21,364 nucleotides of DNA from Penium margaritaceum (lineage: Eukaryota > Streptophyta > Zygnematophyceae > Desmidiales > Peniaceae), in contig SZWC01000562.1 in NCBI GenBank assembly GCA_023375785.1, positions 12,490-33,853 of the forward strand, in the 5' to 3' direction. How positions within the stretch are numbered: the stretch's first letter is position 1; each line of letters begins with the position of its first letter. This document shows positions 1 through 9,380 of this stretch, in pieces. The notes under the pieces are model-generated. The model saw nothing but the letters and a program-made list of their open reading frames with translations. It made no database searches and was not told where the DNA came from. The translations under genes were made by a program, and so were the position numbers.

Positions 1-475
1 AGAGGTGGATGACACTGGACAAATTTCTAAGCGAGTGTGTCCAACTCGTCCGAGAGGAAGTCGTCCTTGCACTTGCACTCGCACACATATTCGCACTCGC
101 ACTCGCACTCGCACTCGCACTCCCACTCGCACTCGCACTCGCACTCTCACTCGGACTCCGCCTTCCTCCGCTTTGCCGGTGGAAGCCCTACAAAACAGTT
201 CAGAAGCACCTGTCCGCTGCCTACCACCTACTTTGCCTTTGTCGTTGTTTCCTGTTGCTCTTTGGCATTCGTTTCCATCGTCATCGTCGTGGTCGTGGTT
301 GTTCCAGGCGTGGTGCCCTTTTTTCTTTTTCTTTTTTGTTTGTTTGCTTTTTCTTTTTCATTTTTCTGGGTTTGCCGTCGTCCCCCTCTTCACTGCCTCT
401 GGCAACATCCGCGTCTCTTTCTGGTCGACGCTGCCACTGCCGCCACTGGCGGCGGCGCCGCTGCTGCCGCCGCTG
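1..475. repeat. Duplicated low-complexity block, copy A
   Basis: This stretch is repeated almost base for base at 1133-1711. The shared part runs from the first base of the window, through a GCACTC hexamer array, a conserved non-repetitive part (about 170-300) and a pyrimidine-rich tract with long T runs (about 318-370), to a GCC-rich end. The copies part company at about 475 (copy B 1711). Copy A begins at the window edge, so the true unit may extend further left. The hexamer array is open in all three forward frames (His-Ser, Thr-Arg and Ala-Leu dipeptides), so the long ORFs here follow from the repeat and are not evidence of a gene. Confidence 0.85.
67..157. repeat. GCACTC hexanucleotide microsatellite, short array
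   Basis: Tandem GCACTC units with a few variant units (CCCACT, TCACTC). This is the shorter version of the array; the version in copy B (1199-1390) is about twice as long, which accounts for most of the length difference between the copies. It does not match a telomere-type repeat. Confidence 0.9.
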
Positions 476-800
476 TCATCCTAGTCGTCGCCGCCGTCGT
501 TGTCGTCGCCACCGCTGCCACCGCTGCCGCCGCTGACGCCACCACCACTGCCGCCACCAAGGCAGCCGCTGCCGCCTCTGCCTTCACCACCGCCAGCCTC
601 GTCCTCCCCTTTGTTGTCGCTGCTGTCATCACCACTGTCCTTGCCTCTGCCACCGCTGCCACCGCCACCGTCCCTGCTGCCGTCCCCGCCGCTGCCGCCG
701 CTGCACCATCGTCGTCGTCGCCGTCATCGTCATCACCGCCGCCGCCGCTGTCGTCGTCGTCGTTTTCGTCGTCATCATCGTCGTCGTTTTTCAACTTGTC
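430..800. repeat. GCC/GTC triplet-rich low-complexity tract
   Basis: Imperfect triplets (GCC, GTC, CCG, TCG, ACC) fill this stretch. It is open in several frames on both strands, giving Ala/Val/Pro/Ser-rich peptides forward and Asp/Ala-rich peptides in reverse. Such many-frame openness is what triplet repeats produce. I see no domain, signal peptide or splice structure that would support a gene. The tract is only in copy A; copy B ends just before it. Confidence 0.75.
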
Positions 801-1132
801 AATCGTCACCATTTTTTGTTGCCTTTGTCGTCGTCGCTGCTGCTGTTGTTGGCACCACCGTCAATGCAGTTGCCTCTGTCCTTCTCGTTGTGGCCCTGTT
901 CATTCTGTTCACCTTTCTCCGGCCGTTTTGAACAAACCACTTCCATGAACGGTGGGGTCTACTTCATGCAGTAGGCTTCCATCTCGCTACTTTCCCTACG
1001 CGAATGGGCTCCAGATGGCCCATTTGACAAATCCAAGGTAATCCTCTCCAGCCTTTGTGGCGATGTTACTTCACATGACTTATTGGTGAATCCACAAAGA
1101 CCTCAACATCTGGTGTCTNGGGGGTGGGGAGG
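801..1132. other. Spacer between duplicated blocks, with an ambiguous base
   Basis: A pyrimidine-rich tail runs to about 930, followed by ordinary mixed sequence with no recognisable gene. Position 1119 is an N next to a G run (1120 onward), just before copy B starts at 1133. The ambiguous base next to a duplication edge suggests an uncertain assembly join or a hard-to-read homopolymer. Confidence 0.6.
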
Positions 1133-1711
1133 AGAGGTGGATGACAGGGGACAATTTCTAAGCGAGTGTGTCCAACTCGTCCGAGAGGAAGTCGTCCTTG
1201 CACTTGCACTCGCACACACATTCGCACTCGCACTCGCACTCGCACTCGCACTCGCACTCGCACTCGCACTCGCACTCGCACTCCCACTCCCACTCGCACT
1301 CGCACTCGCACTCGCACTCGCACTCGCACTCTCACTCGGACTCCGACTCGTTTTTGTACTTACACTCGCACTCACACGCACACTCGTACGCAGAGGCCTT
1401 CCTCCGCTTTGCCGGTGGAAGCCCTACAAAACAGTTCAGCAGCACCTGTCTGCTGCCTACCACCTATTTTGCCTTTGTTGTTGTTTCCTGTTGCTCTTTG
1501 GCATTCGTTTCCATCGTCGTCGTCATGGTCGTGGTTGTTCCAGGTGTGGTGCCCTTTTTTCTTTTTTTTTTTGTTTGTTTGCTTTTTCTTTTTCATTTTT
1601 CTGGGTTTGCCGTCGTCCCCCTCTTCACTGCCTCTGGCAACATCCGCGTCTCTTTTTGGTCGACGCTGCCACTGCCGCCACTGGCGGCGGCGCCGCTGCT
1701 GCCGCCGCTGT
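1133..1711. repeat. Duplicated low-complexity block, copy B
   Basis: Direct repeat of 1-475 at an offset of 1132 bases at its left edge. It has the same order of parts (hexamer array, non-repetitive part, T-rich tract, GCC-rich end) with scattered substitutions and a longer hexamer array. It ends at about 1711, after which unrelated sequence begins. Substitutions in the non-repetitive part show that the copies are not simply the same read placed twice, though two alleles joined in one contig would look the same. Confidence 0.85.
1199..1390. repeat. GCACTC hexanucleotide microsatellite, long array
   Basis: Tandem GCACTC units with interruptions (CCCACTCCCACT, TTTTTGTACTTACACTC) toward the right. 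It is the expanded counterpart of the array at 67-157. The arginine/valine-rich and serine/alanine-rich reverse-strand ORFs over it are products of the repeat. Confidence 0.9.
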
Positions 1712-3147
1712 CAATAGTGCGTTGTTCAGGAATTGATGTTTTCATGATAGTTATTGAGCAACCTTAACCTTGTGCTTGACAAACACAAAAGTAGGGTGAT
1801 TGCGCTAGTCAACCTCTATGTGCTGGTGACTTTACATTTCATCAAGTCTATCATGAAAAATCAAGGGCAAAATGCCTTAGGCATGTGGTAGAGGTGTTGG
1901 TTTTGTGTCAGTACCTTGCAGTGACCTCTGGCCTCGTTGCACACCCACCTCATCCCTGTTAGCTGCTACGTCGTGGTGGCATGTCTGCGAGGCGAGCCTT
2001 ATGGCGAGGCAGTGGCACAAGTCTCACATGCATTTACCTCTGGCTTGCATGCATGCAGTCTTGCATTCAAGCACGCGCATTCAATTCAAGTTCACACTAT
2101 GGACTGTTCTTCGACAGGTTTCCTCTATAGTGACCTAGTTGACAGGTTGAAACTATGTAGTGGGCGGAGTGGTCCTATCCATCAAACTTGGAGGATAGCG
2201 AGCGAGATCGAGTTCGCTGCTCGCTCGCTTGCTTCCACCCACCTAACGGATATCACCTTGTTGCGTATGTCTTGTTCTTTCACCCTAACCTTCACGATGA
2301 ACCTCCATGGCCTTTGCCGACCCTGTGCATTGTGTCTTCCTTGCACTAGCCTAGCTGCTGCTTGCTTATCTGGCAGAGCTGCAGGAGACTAAGGACCAGT
2401 CACAGAATTGGTCCAGAATCATTTGACAAGTGTGTTTCTACAATGGTGTGGATAAGTGTGCTATGATGTCATTCCTTGCTTGTGTGTGCAGTTGACCATG
2501 ACCTCTTAGTCATGTCCATTCTAGATTCAACCCCAGATGGCATTGGGTCATCACTATGTGGTTATCCACTTAATTGCACCACTAAGGGAAATGTGGTTGA
2601 GAAAATGCTAGGAATCTTCCTAGGCTCATCGTTCTTGTTGTAGCGACACTCCCTAGTCAGCAAATGCCCCATCACTCACATAGACGCCAGAAACAAAAAG
2701 TTTTGGGGTAAGGAGATAACACAAACTCTTGTAAGCTTCAATAGCTTTAGCATGTACATAGAAATGACAAAAGACAAGCACGGAGCATGAATACTTGCCT
2801 CGGCGCACAACGGGGGACGAATGAGAAAGTGTTAGTTTGTCCTGAACCCGGCCCAAATCCATTGTTTTGTACGTAACATTGTACACGGGCATCCAAATGT
2901 AGAACCGTCTACACCTACGTATGCAGAGTCTTTGTTTTGTGCATAACAACAAAACACAAGCATGGGTCTCACAATGCCTTGTGGACGTACAATGCAAGAT
3001 ATGCAAAATGGGCTCAAAAGAGAAACACATAGAAAATCCGAAGGAATTTAGGAAAACTTGAGAGTACCCGAGCAAACACAAGGGACTCTATGGCAGCGAT
3101 CTGGGAGCTCCTGGTGGGTGGACCACCACCCCACGGTGCTCTGGTAA
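1712..3147. other. Unassigned sequence left of element 1
   Basis: I see no recognisable gene, RNA or LTR in this 1.4 kb. The longest open frames (1937-2392 forward, 2653-3081 reverse, about 150 and 142 codons) have no motif I recognise, and overlapping frames look no worse. I looked on the reverse strand for the missing 3' part of copia element 2, which a simple insertion of element 1 would predict just left of 3148, and did not find it. Confidence 0.5.
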
Positions 3148-3793
3148 TGTTGTGATTTGTGACGTTCCTGTCGACCTGTACAGTTTACTGTGAACACTCA
3201 GCCGTGTCCATACTCGTGCAGATCCCTGATGCGGACCCTAGAGGCACCTATGCGTCATCTGGTGGCGGACTACCATCCTGGAGCTGACTGACGATCCTTC
3301 CAGAGCTTCGGACACTACTCGGGACCTCCTGCAGTTTTTTCTGCAGCACACAGGAGTTTATCGATGGATTGGCCGTGGGCCCGATTTGCATAATTTTGTA
3401 TTGTGTGTCCATCGCTTGATGTCGGATGCATGCATGTGACCAGTCGGGTGTCCCGCGTTTGATTCTGCACGTCTAGCTTCAAACGGCGTAGCGTTCTGAT
3501 ATGTCTGCGCAGAGTTACGGCCAAAACAGTGGTTTTGGGCCGGTTTTAGGACAGATCTTGCACTGCCGCGTGCAACATCCGCCATGCGCCGCAGCAGGTA
3601 CTTGTGCCATGGACCTGTCATTTGTCATCTCTCTCTCTGCAAATGCAATTGAAGCATTCTGACACTTTGCCTTCTGTCTCCTAGCCAGACCCTTGCCGAT
3701 GTGTGCACGACTTATGACTGTCGTCACCGTCTGACCAGGCACTGACGCCTAGTCAGCGGCTGTGTCGCTAGGAAGCTTCCACGCATCTTCTCA
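3148..3793 (+). repeat. Left (5') LTR of element 1
   Basis: Begins TGTTGTGATTTG and ends CTTCTCA, so it has the usual TG...CA ends. The primer-binding site starts at the next base. Differences from the right LTR are spread along its length, except for two long identical blocks (about 3514-3563, and one near the 3' end covering GACTGTCGTCACCGTCTGAC). Confidence 0.93.
3519..3541 (+). other. LTR stem-loop conserved in both LTRs
   Basis: GGCCAAAAC and GTTTTGGGCC are inverted repeats with a short loop and one bulged base. The same bases occur at 10574-10596 in the right LTR, within a block of about 50 identical bases. The role is unknown; an LTR RNA structure near the polyadenylation or packaging region is one possibility. 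Confidence 0.5.
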
Positions 3794-3805
3794 TGGTATC
3801 AGAGC
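3794..3805 (+). other. Primer-binding site (tRNA-iMet type)
   Basis: TGGTATCAGAGC starts immediately after the CA end of the left LTR. This is the standard plant copia primer-binding site, complementary to the 3' end of initiator methionine tRNA, from which minus-strand cDNA synthesis starts. It is intact in this copy. Confidence 0.93.
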
Positions 3806-3939
3806 GGTGAGACAATTCTCACCGAGCTACGCAGCAGAGACGCAGCAGAGCAGCAACAGTGAGAGCCACAGGTGTAGCAGATCCACAGGGACCCGTCGAC
3901 GACATCCGACCGCCGTTGACGTCGCTCACCATCACCACG

Positions 3940-4400
3940 TGAGACTGCAGTCGCCAGTAGCATTCAGTAGCAGCAGCAGCAGTGCAACAGAGTAGCAGCA
4001 CAGCAGCATCAGTAGCAGCAGCGGCGGCAGCAGCGCACGGCGGCAGCACCGCAGCAATAGCGTGCGGCGGCAGCAGCGTGCGGCGGTAGCAGCACAACAA
4101 CAGTGGCAGCAACAGCAGCGCAGCAGGAGCAGCAGCAGCAACAGCGCAGTAGCAGCAGCGGCAGCGCACGGCGGCTGCAGCAGCATGCAGCAGCCGCAGC
4201 GCGTAGCAGCAGCAGCAGCACGCGGCTGCTACCACAGCCGGGGGCACAGCGGCCAGGCGGCCACTCCGCATGCAACCGCGTGGCTGCTGCTGCAGCTGAC
4301 GACGCAACAGCAGCAGCAGCCAAGCGGAAGCTGCTGCGCAGCTTCCGCCCAGCTCCCGCGCGGCTGCTGCGGAGCGGCCACCAGCTCGCGCAGCGGTCGC
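3940..4400 (+). repeat. CAG/GCAGCA-rich leader of element 1
   Basis: The untranslated leader between the primer-binding site and gag is largely GCA/CAG triplets with interruptions. All frames are open for long stretches on both strands (Gln/Ser/Ala-rich forward, Leu/Ala/Cys-rich reverse), which is expected of the triplet repeat, so I do not call a gene. The expansion lies inside the element, so it was either carried by the family or grew after insertion. Confidence 0.85.
4324..4348 (+). other. Perfect 11-bp GC-rich hairpin in leader
   Basis: GCGGAAGCTGC (4324-4334) and GCAGCTTCCGC (4338-4348) are exact reverse complements with a 3-base TGC loop. The centre also contains the 8-base palindrome CTGCGCAG. 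It lies in the leader between primer-binding site and gag, where retroelements usually carry packaging or dimerisation signals. That role is an inference from position and structure. Confidence 0.6.
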
Positions 4401-4425
4401 GAGAGTTGACCTAAAAAAAGGGCGA

Positions 4426-4499
4426 GCTGACGTCAGCATTTTTACTTGCTGACGTCATCAGGTCTTGCTGACATCAGCAAATTTCTGCTGACGTCAGCA
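4426..4499 (+). promoter_or_regulatory. Array of four TGACGTCA-type palindromes
   Basis: TGACGTCA occurs at 4428-4435, 4450-4457 and 4489-4496, with a one-base variant TGACATCA at 4469-4476. The starts are 22, 19 and 20 bases apart. Copies 1 and 4 sit in longer palindromes (4426-4437 and 4486-4499), and copy 3 in a 16-base inverted repeat broken only at its central CA. TGACGTCA is the palindromic binding core of many bZIP factors, including plant TGA and CRE-like binders. A downstream transcriptional enhancer or an RNA dimerisation region are both possible; the sequence alone does not decide. Confidence 0.6.
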
Positions 4500-4608
4500 C
4501 TTGCCTTGGTGAAATTTTTGGTCCGAGGGTCAAAAGTTGCTAGCGTTTCAACTTTTCCAGAAACGATCATGTTTCTGCAATTCGACCACGTTGACGTCTC
4601 GGCCCATA

Positions 4609-6230
4609 ATGAGCGGCACCATGGCTCCGCCCGACGAGAAGGGAAAGAGGGTACTAGATCCGTCTTCTTCCTCCTCAGGGGTCATGAGCCCACGTTCGCA
4701 GGCCATTGAGGACCTGCGGAGCCAGTAGGACGAGATGCGTCGCTTGCAGCAGGAGCAGACTGACGCCATCCGTACACTCACTGAGCTTCTTCGAGGACAT
4801 TCAACGACTCCACGACAGACTCCTGAGGGAGCGGCCGGGGTCGCACCCTCTACACACCAGTCAGCTCCAGCATCGGAGACAGGAGCTGGAACCGACCTGC
4901 CACCTCTTGATCCTTGGGACGTGGATCTAGTCATGCCAGGCATGGAGGGCGACTCCCCGGATCGCGAGATTCGTGTGCTTCAGGATCATATCCGCCAGCT
5001 TCAGACGAGCTCTCAGCCCCCACACACGTCTCGCTTTCCGGAGTTTTGATCGTCGCCTGATCTCCACCCCAGCGACTTCCCTCTTCATGGCGTCTTTCCC
5101 TTCTTTTGTCCTTCTCAACCTGTGGTTGCTCTCCCTACGGAGCGGCAACCCAAGGACTACGAGACGCCGCCCCCACGGTACATCAGCGAGGACGGCTTTG
5201 ACTGTTGGGAGATCCTCTTGCAAATGTGGGCCACTTCAGAGGGCGTGTGGCCCTACTACCACAGTCCGTATCAGACTATGGACCGAGCTCAGGTGCTGAC
5301 AGCGGCTAGGGCGATGCGCGAACGTCTCTACGCCATGCCGCGCGAGACCGTCGTTGACTTCCGCTCATTCCTTGGCGAGGCGGGCACAGGCACCGGCGCA
5401 AATCCACGCGGGGGGTGGGACCTAGCATTGTCCCTGCTTGCTGCAGAGACGCACGCCACCTTCACCGCGCACATCCGTGCCTTTCACTCCCTTCGCCAGG
5501 GGCATGCCAAGCCTACAGCCGACTACAAGCGACGCGCCATGCGCATTTACACGCGCCTTGGGACTTCAGAAGGCACACAACTGTGGGCGCTCCATACGAT
5601 CATGCGCGGAGTTTCCCTTGAGCACACAGATATCTTCACGCGGTACAGTGATGCCGTGCCCGAGCCTTTTTCGGCCTCACTACAGCTTTCCTGGACGCAC
5701 CAGCTTTTCCTCCAAGTGACTTCCGCCCGTGAGACAGCCGTGGCTCATCAGGAGACCTCCATTGCTATAGCACTCGTTGCATCACCATCGACGCCCCTCC
5801 TTCTCCATCCTCTGTCTCGTCCTCCTCCTCCCCTTCTGCCACGATTATACCGACTCAGACACAGTGTGTCGTGGCAGCAGCACAAGGGAAGAAGGGGCGA
5901 CGGAGGCATGGCTCGGGCCAGTAGCAGTCGCAGCAGCAGCCATCATCGGACAGTAGCAGTGGATGCTCTGTTCATTGCTACAACTGTGGAGGCGCCCATC
6001 GCTACACTGAGTGCCAGCAGCCGCTCGACTGGGCGCGGATTACTCGTGGGCTCCAGGCTGCACACTCACTACGGTCTACGTCAAGCAGCACATCCTCCGG
6101 GCGCGCAGCGACCACGACCGCAACAGTTCCTGTTTCACCACCGGCGACCAGAGGCGATCCAGACCCACGTGACCGCACCATTGCCGAGCTCCGACACCTT
6201 CTAGCGCTTCGCTTTCAGGGAGGTGCGAGT
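4609..6230 (+). pseudogene. gag: Element 1 gag (decayed)
   Basis: Gag forms the virus-like particle around the element RNA. I place the start at the ATG at 4609, although an in-frame ATG lies upstream at 4537. A charged helical segment after 4729 (DEMRRLQQEQ) looks coiled-coil-like. The main body (5122 to about 5790) contains a run resembling the copia gag core (WEILLQMW, then YTRLGTSEGTQLW). Stops interrupt it at 4726 (TAG) and 5047 (TGA). Between about 5733 and 5800 the reading continues in the -1 frame, where there is another TAG at 5922. A zinc knuckle follows at 5976-6014, CYNCGGAHRYTEC, spaced C-X2-C-X3-H-X4-C, one residue shorter than the usual retroviral-type knuckle. The zinc-knuckle frame runs on into protease, so gag and pol probably formed one polyprotein, as is usual for plant copia. 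Confidence 0.8.
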
Positions 6231-6653
6231 GTGTTGTCACAGCCGGGTGGTTCACACACTGTCTGTTTGTCTGTTCTTGTAACTCGGGATGACGTGTGTG
6301 GGGGGGCACAGTCGACATGTGATGACGATGGGCCTGATTGTACGGACTGGATTCATGAGTCTCACCTTTGTGCCCTTCGTCATTCCTCCCCACCTGCTGC
6401 CCAGCGTCCGTCCGAGGCCAAGTGTTTTGTTGCGCTTTGTATAGTGACGTCCTCTAGTCGTGATCCCGGTGGCACTTGGATCATCGACTCTGGTGCCACT
6501 CATCACATGACCTGTCGTCGCAGTGATTTCATTATTCTCGGACCTGTTGCATCTGTTCGTTCTGTCCGCACAGGGTCTGCTCAGTCCTTGCCAGCGTAGG
6601 GTGTTGGTGTCGTCCGTTTCGATGGTCCGTGTGGCCTCCTGTATCTTTCCAAG
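6231..6653 (+). pseudogene. Element 1 protease region
   Basis: The aspartic protease signature WIIDSGATHHMT is intact, with the catalytic aspartate at 6486-6488. In copia elements this enzyme cuts the Gag-Pol polyprotein and acts as a homodimer. The frame is continuous from the gag zinc knuckle. A TAG at 6597 interrupts it about 35 codons after the active site, before a segment resembling the usual copia glycine-rich strand (GVGVVRF), so the domain is broken unless the stop is suppressed. Element 3 has the corresponding region at 16065-16451 with its catalytic Asp changed to Asn, which confirms the alignment. Confidence 0.85.
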
Positions 6654-7788
6654 GTGCTATTTGTGCCTGACTTTGAGCTCAGCTTGCTTTCTGTACGTGC
6701 TTGCACACTGATGGGACTCTCTGTGGAGCACATTGCAGAGTCCGCGACTGTGACTGCTCTTGAAACTCGTAGCGTTGATCTTCGTGCCTCTATTGCGGAT
6801 GACCTGTATCGTGTCTCTCGGACTTGTGCTCCTTGCTCCCCCTCCCCTTTCGCTCGTGTTTTTGTCGCTGGTGTTCTGTCTCCTGAGCACCAACGATTGC
6901 TTCATCGCCGCCTGTGTCATGTAGGCTCCGACACAATGTCAAAGCTCATTCGAACACAGCTCGCTCTCGATCTTAACGCGGCTTCTTTCAAGAAGCCGCC
7001 CAAGACCGACCGCCTCTTTTGCGCTCAGGGTAAGATGCATCGTTGCACCTACCCTGACTCCCGTTCACGCGCACTTCGCCCTATCAAGTTAGTTCATTCG
7101 GACCTTCTTGGTCCCCTGTCTGTCGAGTCTGTGTCCGATCGGGGTCGCTACGTCCTGACCCTGACTGATGGCTTCAACCGGATGCGGTGGGTCTACAGCC
7201 TACGCCAGAAGAGTGACGCCGCTCTCGTGGTTCGTCTCTGGCTAGTGATGGCTGAGCGTCATTCTCGCCACACGCTGCACACCTTCCGCTCGGATCGCAG
7301 CGGCGAGTTCCTTGGTGAGATGGACAGCTTCTTTGCCGAGCACGAGATTTTTCACCAGGTCTCTGCTCCTACTACTCCTCAACAGAACGGTGTTTCTGAG
7401 CGCTAGAACCGCACCATGGAGGATGCGGTTCGCGCTATGCGGTCGGAGTGCGGTCTTCCAGAGTCCTTTGTTTTTTAAGGCTTCGCCTACATGACTTGGG
7501 TTTGGAACTGCCTCCCGCGCGGTCCTCTTCCGGACCACGTCACACCATATGAGCTCTGGTGCGGCCACCGTGTCGACTTGCGCCTCGCTCGCGTCTGGGG
7601 ATCTTTGGCTTCTATGTGGTACAGTGAGGACCAGCAGGGGTCCAAGGCTTCACCGCGGGGTCGCTTGTGCGCCTTCGTCGGTATTCCCCCGGGGTCGAAG
7701 GCATGGCATTCTTGGGACCCTACTCGTCGTCGCATTGCTGAGTCCCGTGATGCGCTCTTCTTTGAGTCCCTCACCTACCATGATCTGA
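6654..7788 (+). pseudogene. Element 1 integrase with GAG pre-integrase domain
   Basis: Integrase inserts the cDNA into the host genome. The HHCC zinc domain appears as HRRLCH (about 6904) followed by FCAQGK (about 7017). The first expected cysteine of the CX2C pair is Arg (CGC), a single transition from TGC. The catalytic triad is all present: Asp at 7101-7103 (LVHSDLLGP), Asp at 7293-7295 (RSDRSGEF) and Glu at 7398-7400 (TPQQNGVSER), with 34 residues between the second Asp and Glu, one fewer than the usual copia D35E. A TAG at 7404 falls two codons after the Glu, and a TAA at 7476 interrupts the next helix. Past these, the C-terminal part (MTWVWN, then VWGSLASMWY, then WDPTRRRIAESRDALFFE) is recognisable copia integrase tail. 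Confidence 0.9.
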
Positions 7789-8564
7789 CTTCGATCACGT
7801 CGCTGTCCGTCACACATGTTCCCACGTGTGAGGTTTCTCGACGGATGGGGGAGTCTCCGCCTGCGAGCATTGATCGTCAAGCTGATGGGTCCGTTCGAGC
7901 TCCCTCGACCTCTCCGCCGCTTGATGACCCAGCGATCATTGCTGTCGGTCCAGAGATCTCTCCAGCACCGCCGGCTTCTACCCTTGCCCCTTCACGCCCC
8001 ACGGGTACCCATGATCCTGTACATGTGCATACTCTTGCGACCGTACTTGTGTGCGCCAGCACCTCTGCCTCCGTGCGTGGATCTGCCTCACCTCCTCCTA
8101 TTGTCACACCGAGCCCTGTGTCTCCCACACTTGCATCTCCTCGTACGACATCACCAGCTCCCTTGCCTTAGCCCTCCCCACCTGCGATTGTGGTCGTTCA
8201 TGAGCCGGAGGTGCGCCCCTCGAGCCCGGGTTACTCCTGTGAGCATGGCGGTCGCCTTCGACCATTGGACTCCGGCGCTTAGCGAGTGTCTAGTCCCACG
8301 CCCAGGCGTTCTACTCGTAGCATCGTGAGTGGTGATCCCGGCACAAAGGCCCTAGGCCTGAGTGTCCGCACTGAGCACACAGAAGTACATCCAGCGTGTC
8401 CCGTAAGGCACGACCTCGTCACTCGCGAGTTTCATATTGCTTGTGATGCAGCAGCCGACCTTGTGGTTGTCAGACCTAGCACTGAGGCGTGCGCTCTTGC
8501 CACGCAGAGCTCTCCCTCTATGGCGCCTGACCCCGACACACTGAGGGAAGCTCTCTTGTCATAG
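7789..8564 (+). pseudogene. Element 1 integrase-RT linker
   Basis: Ser/Pro/Thr/Ala-rich, poorly conserved segment of the same reading frame between integrase and reverse transcriptase, as is normal in copia polyproteins. It has TAG stops at 8169, 8280 and 8562. No motif is expected here. The last stop immediately precedes the start of the RT domain. Confidence 0.75.
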
Positions 8565-9380
8565 GATGCTGACGCGTGGCGTGCTGCTTGCGAGGATGAG
8601 CTCCGCGCTATCCGAGAGCACGGAGTTTACGAGCTAGTCGCCCTTCCAGCTGGGAGGAAGGCTATTCAGGTCAAGTGGGTCTTTTGCAAGAAAGTGAAGC
8701 CGGATGGCTCACTAGAACGCCACAAGGCTCGCTTGGTTGTCAAGGGGTACTCTCAGATTGAGGGCATTGATGACATTAACACCTTTGCCCCTGTCGGCCG
8801 CATGACCTCAGCTCGAGCCCTGTTTGGTGTAGTGGCTCAGCATGACTGGGATCTGCACCAGATGGATGTGAACAATGCGTTCCTCCATGGCTCTTTGGAT
8901 GAGGAGATTTACATGGCTTTGCCACCTGGCTTTGAGGATGGTGACAAAGTCTGGCGCTTGCACAAGTCCTTGTACGGCCTCAAGCAGTCTCCTTGGTGTT
9001 GGAACCAAGAGATCACTGGCACCCTGACTCGTGCGGGATATGTTCAGAGCGAGGCAGATCCCTCTCTCTTCATCCGACAGACGCCTGAGCGATTCACCGC
9101 CATCTTTGTCTATGTCGACGACCTTGTGATCATGTCTCCTTCATTGGAGGCCGTGAAGGAGGCCACGGCTCTCCTCCAGACTGCCTATAAGATGAAGGAC
9201 CTTAGTCTTGCAGCGGTGTTTCTTGGCATGGAGATCGTGCGAGACCGCAGACGTCACACTCTACTACTACATCAGGCTCGATACGCACGTGTTGTGGGGG
9301 AGCGCTTTAGCAACCTTCTCAGTGCAGTGCCCACGGCTTCCACACCTCTTACGCCTGACGGGCAGGATGCCCTTGAATGT
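8565..9380 (+). pseudogene. Element 1 reverse transcriptase
   Basis: RT copies the element RNA into cDNA in the particle. This is the best preserved domain: an uninterrupted frame from 8565 to 9380. Landmarks in order are the fingers motif (KARLVVKGYSQ), the first catalytic Asp at 8865-8867 in QMDVNNAFLHG, SLYGLKQSPWCW, the YVDD box at 9111-9122 with both Asp residues, and YKMKDLSLAAVFLGMEI toward the thumb. All three catalytic aspartates are kept. Near 9366-9383 the frame shifts by one base, so a TAA at 9381 ends this frame while homology continues in the next. Confidence 0.95.

Noticed and set aside
67..157. Hexamer array as a telomere-like repeat or CRISPR array
   Set aside because: The GCACTC unit does not match a telomere type, and there are no spacers between units.
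37..948. 303-codon forward frame with long His-Ser repeats and an Ala/Val-rich tail
   Set aside because: The hexamer and triplet repeats leave all three forward frames and parts of the reverse strand open; no domain or conserved start supports a gene.
2653..3081. 142-codon reverse frame in the left flank
   Set aside because: No motif I recognise, Cys-rich by composition, and no supporting context; length alone is weak evidence in 1.4 kb of unassigned DNA.
3819..4439. 206-codon reverse frame rich in Leu, Ala and Cys
   Set aside because: It is the antisense of the CAG-rich leader of element 1 and follows from the triplet repeat.
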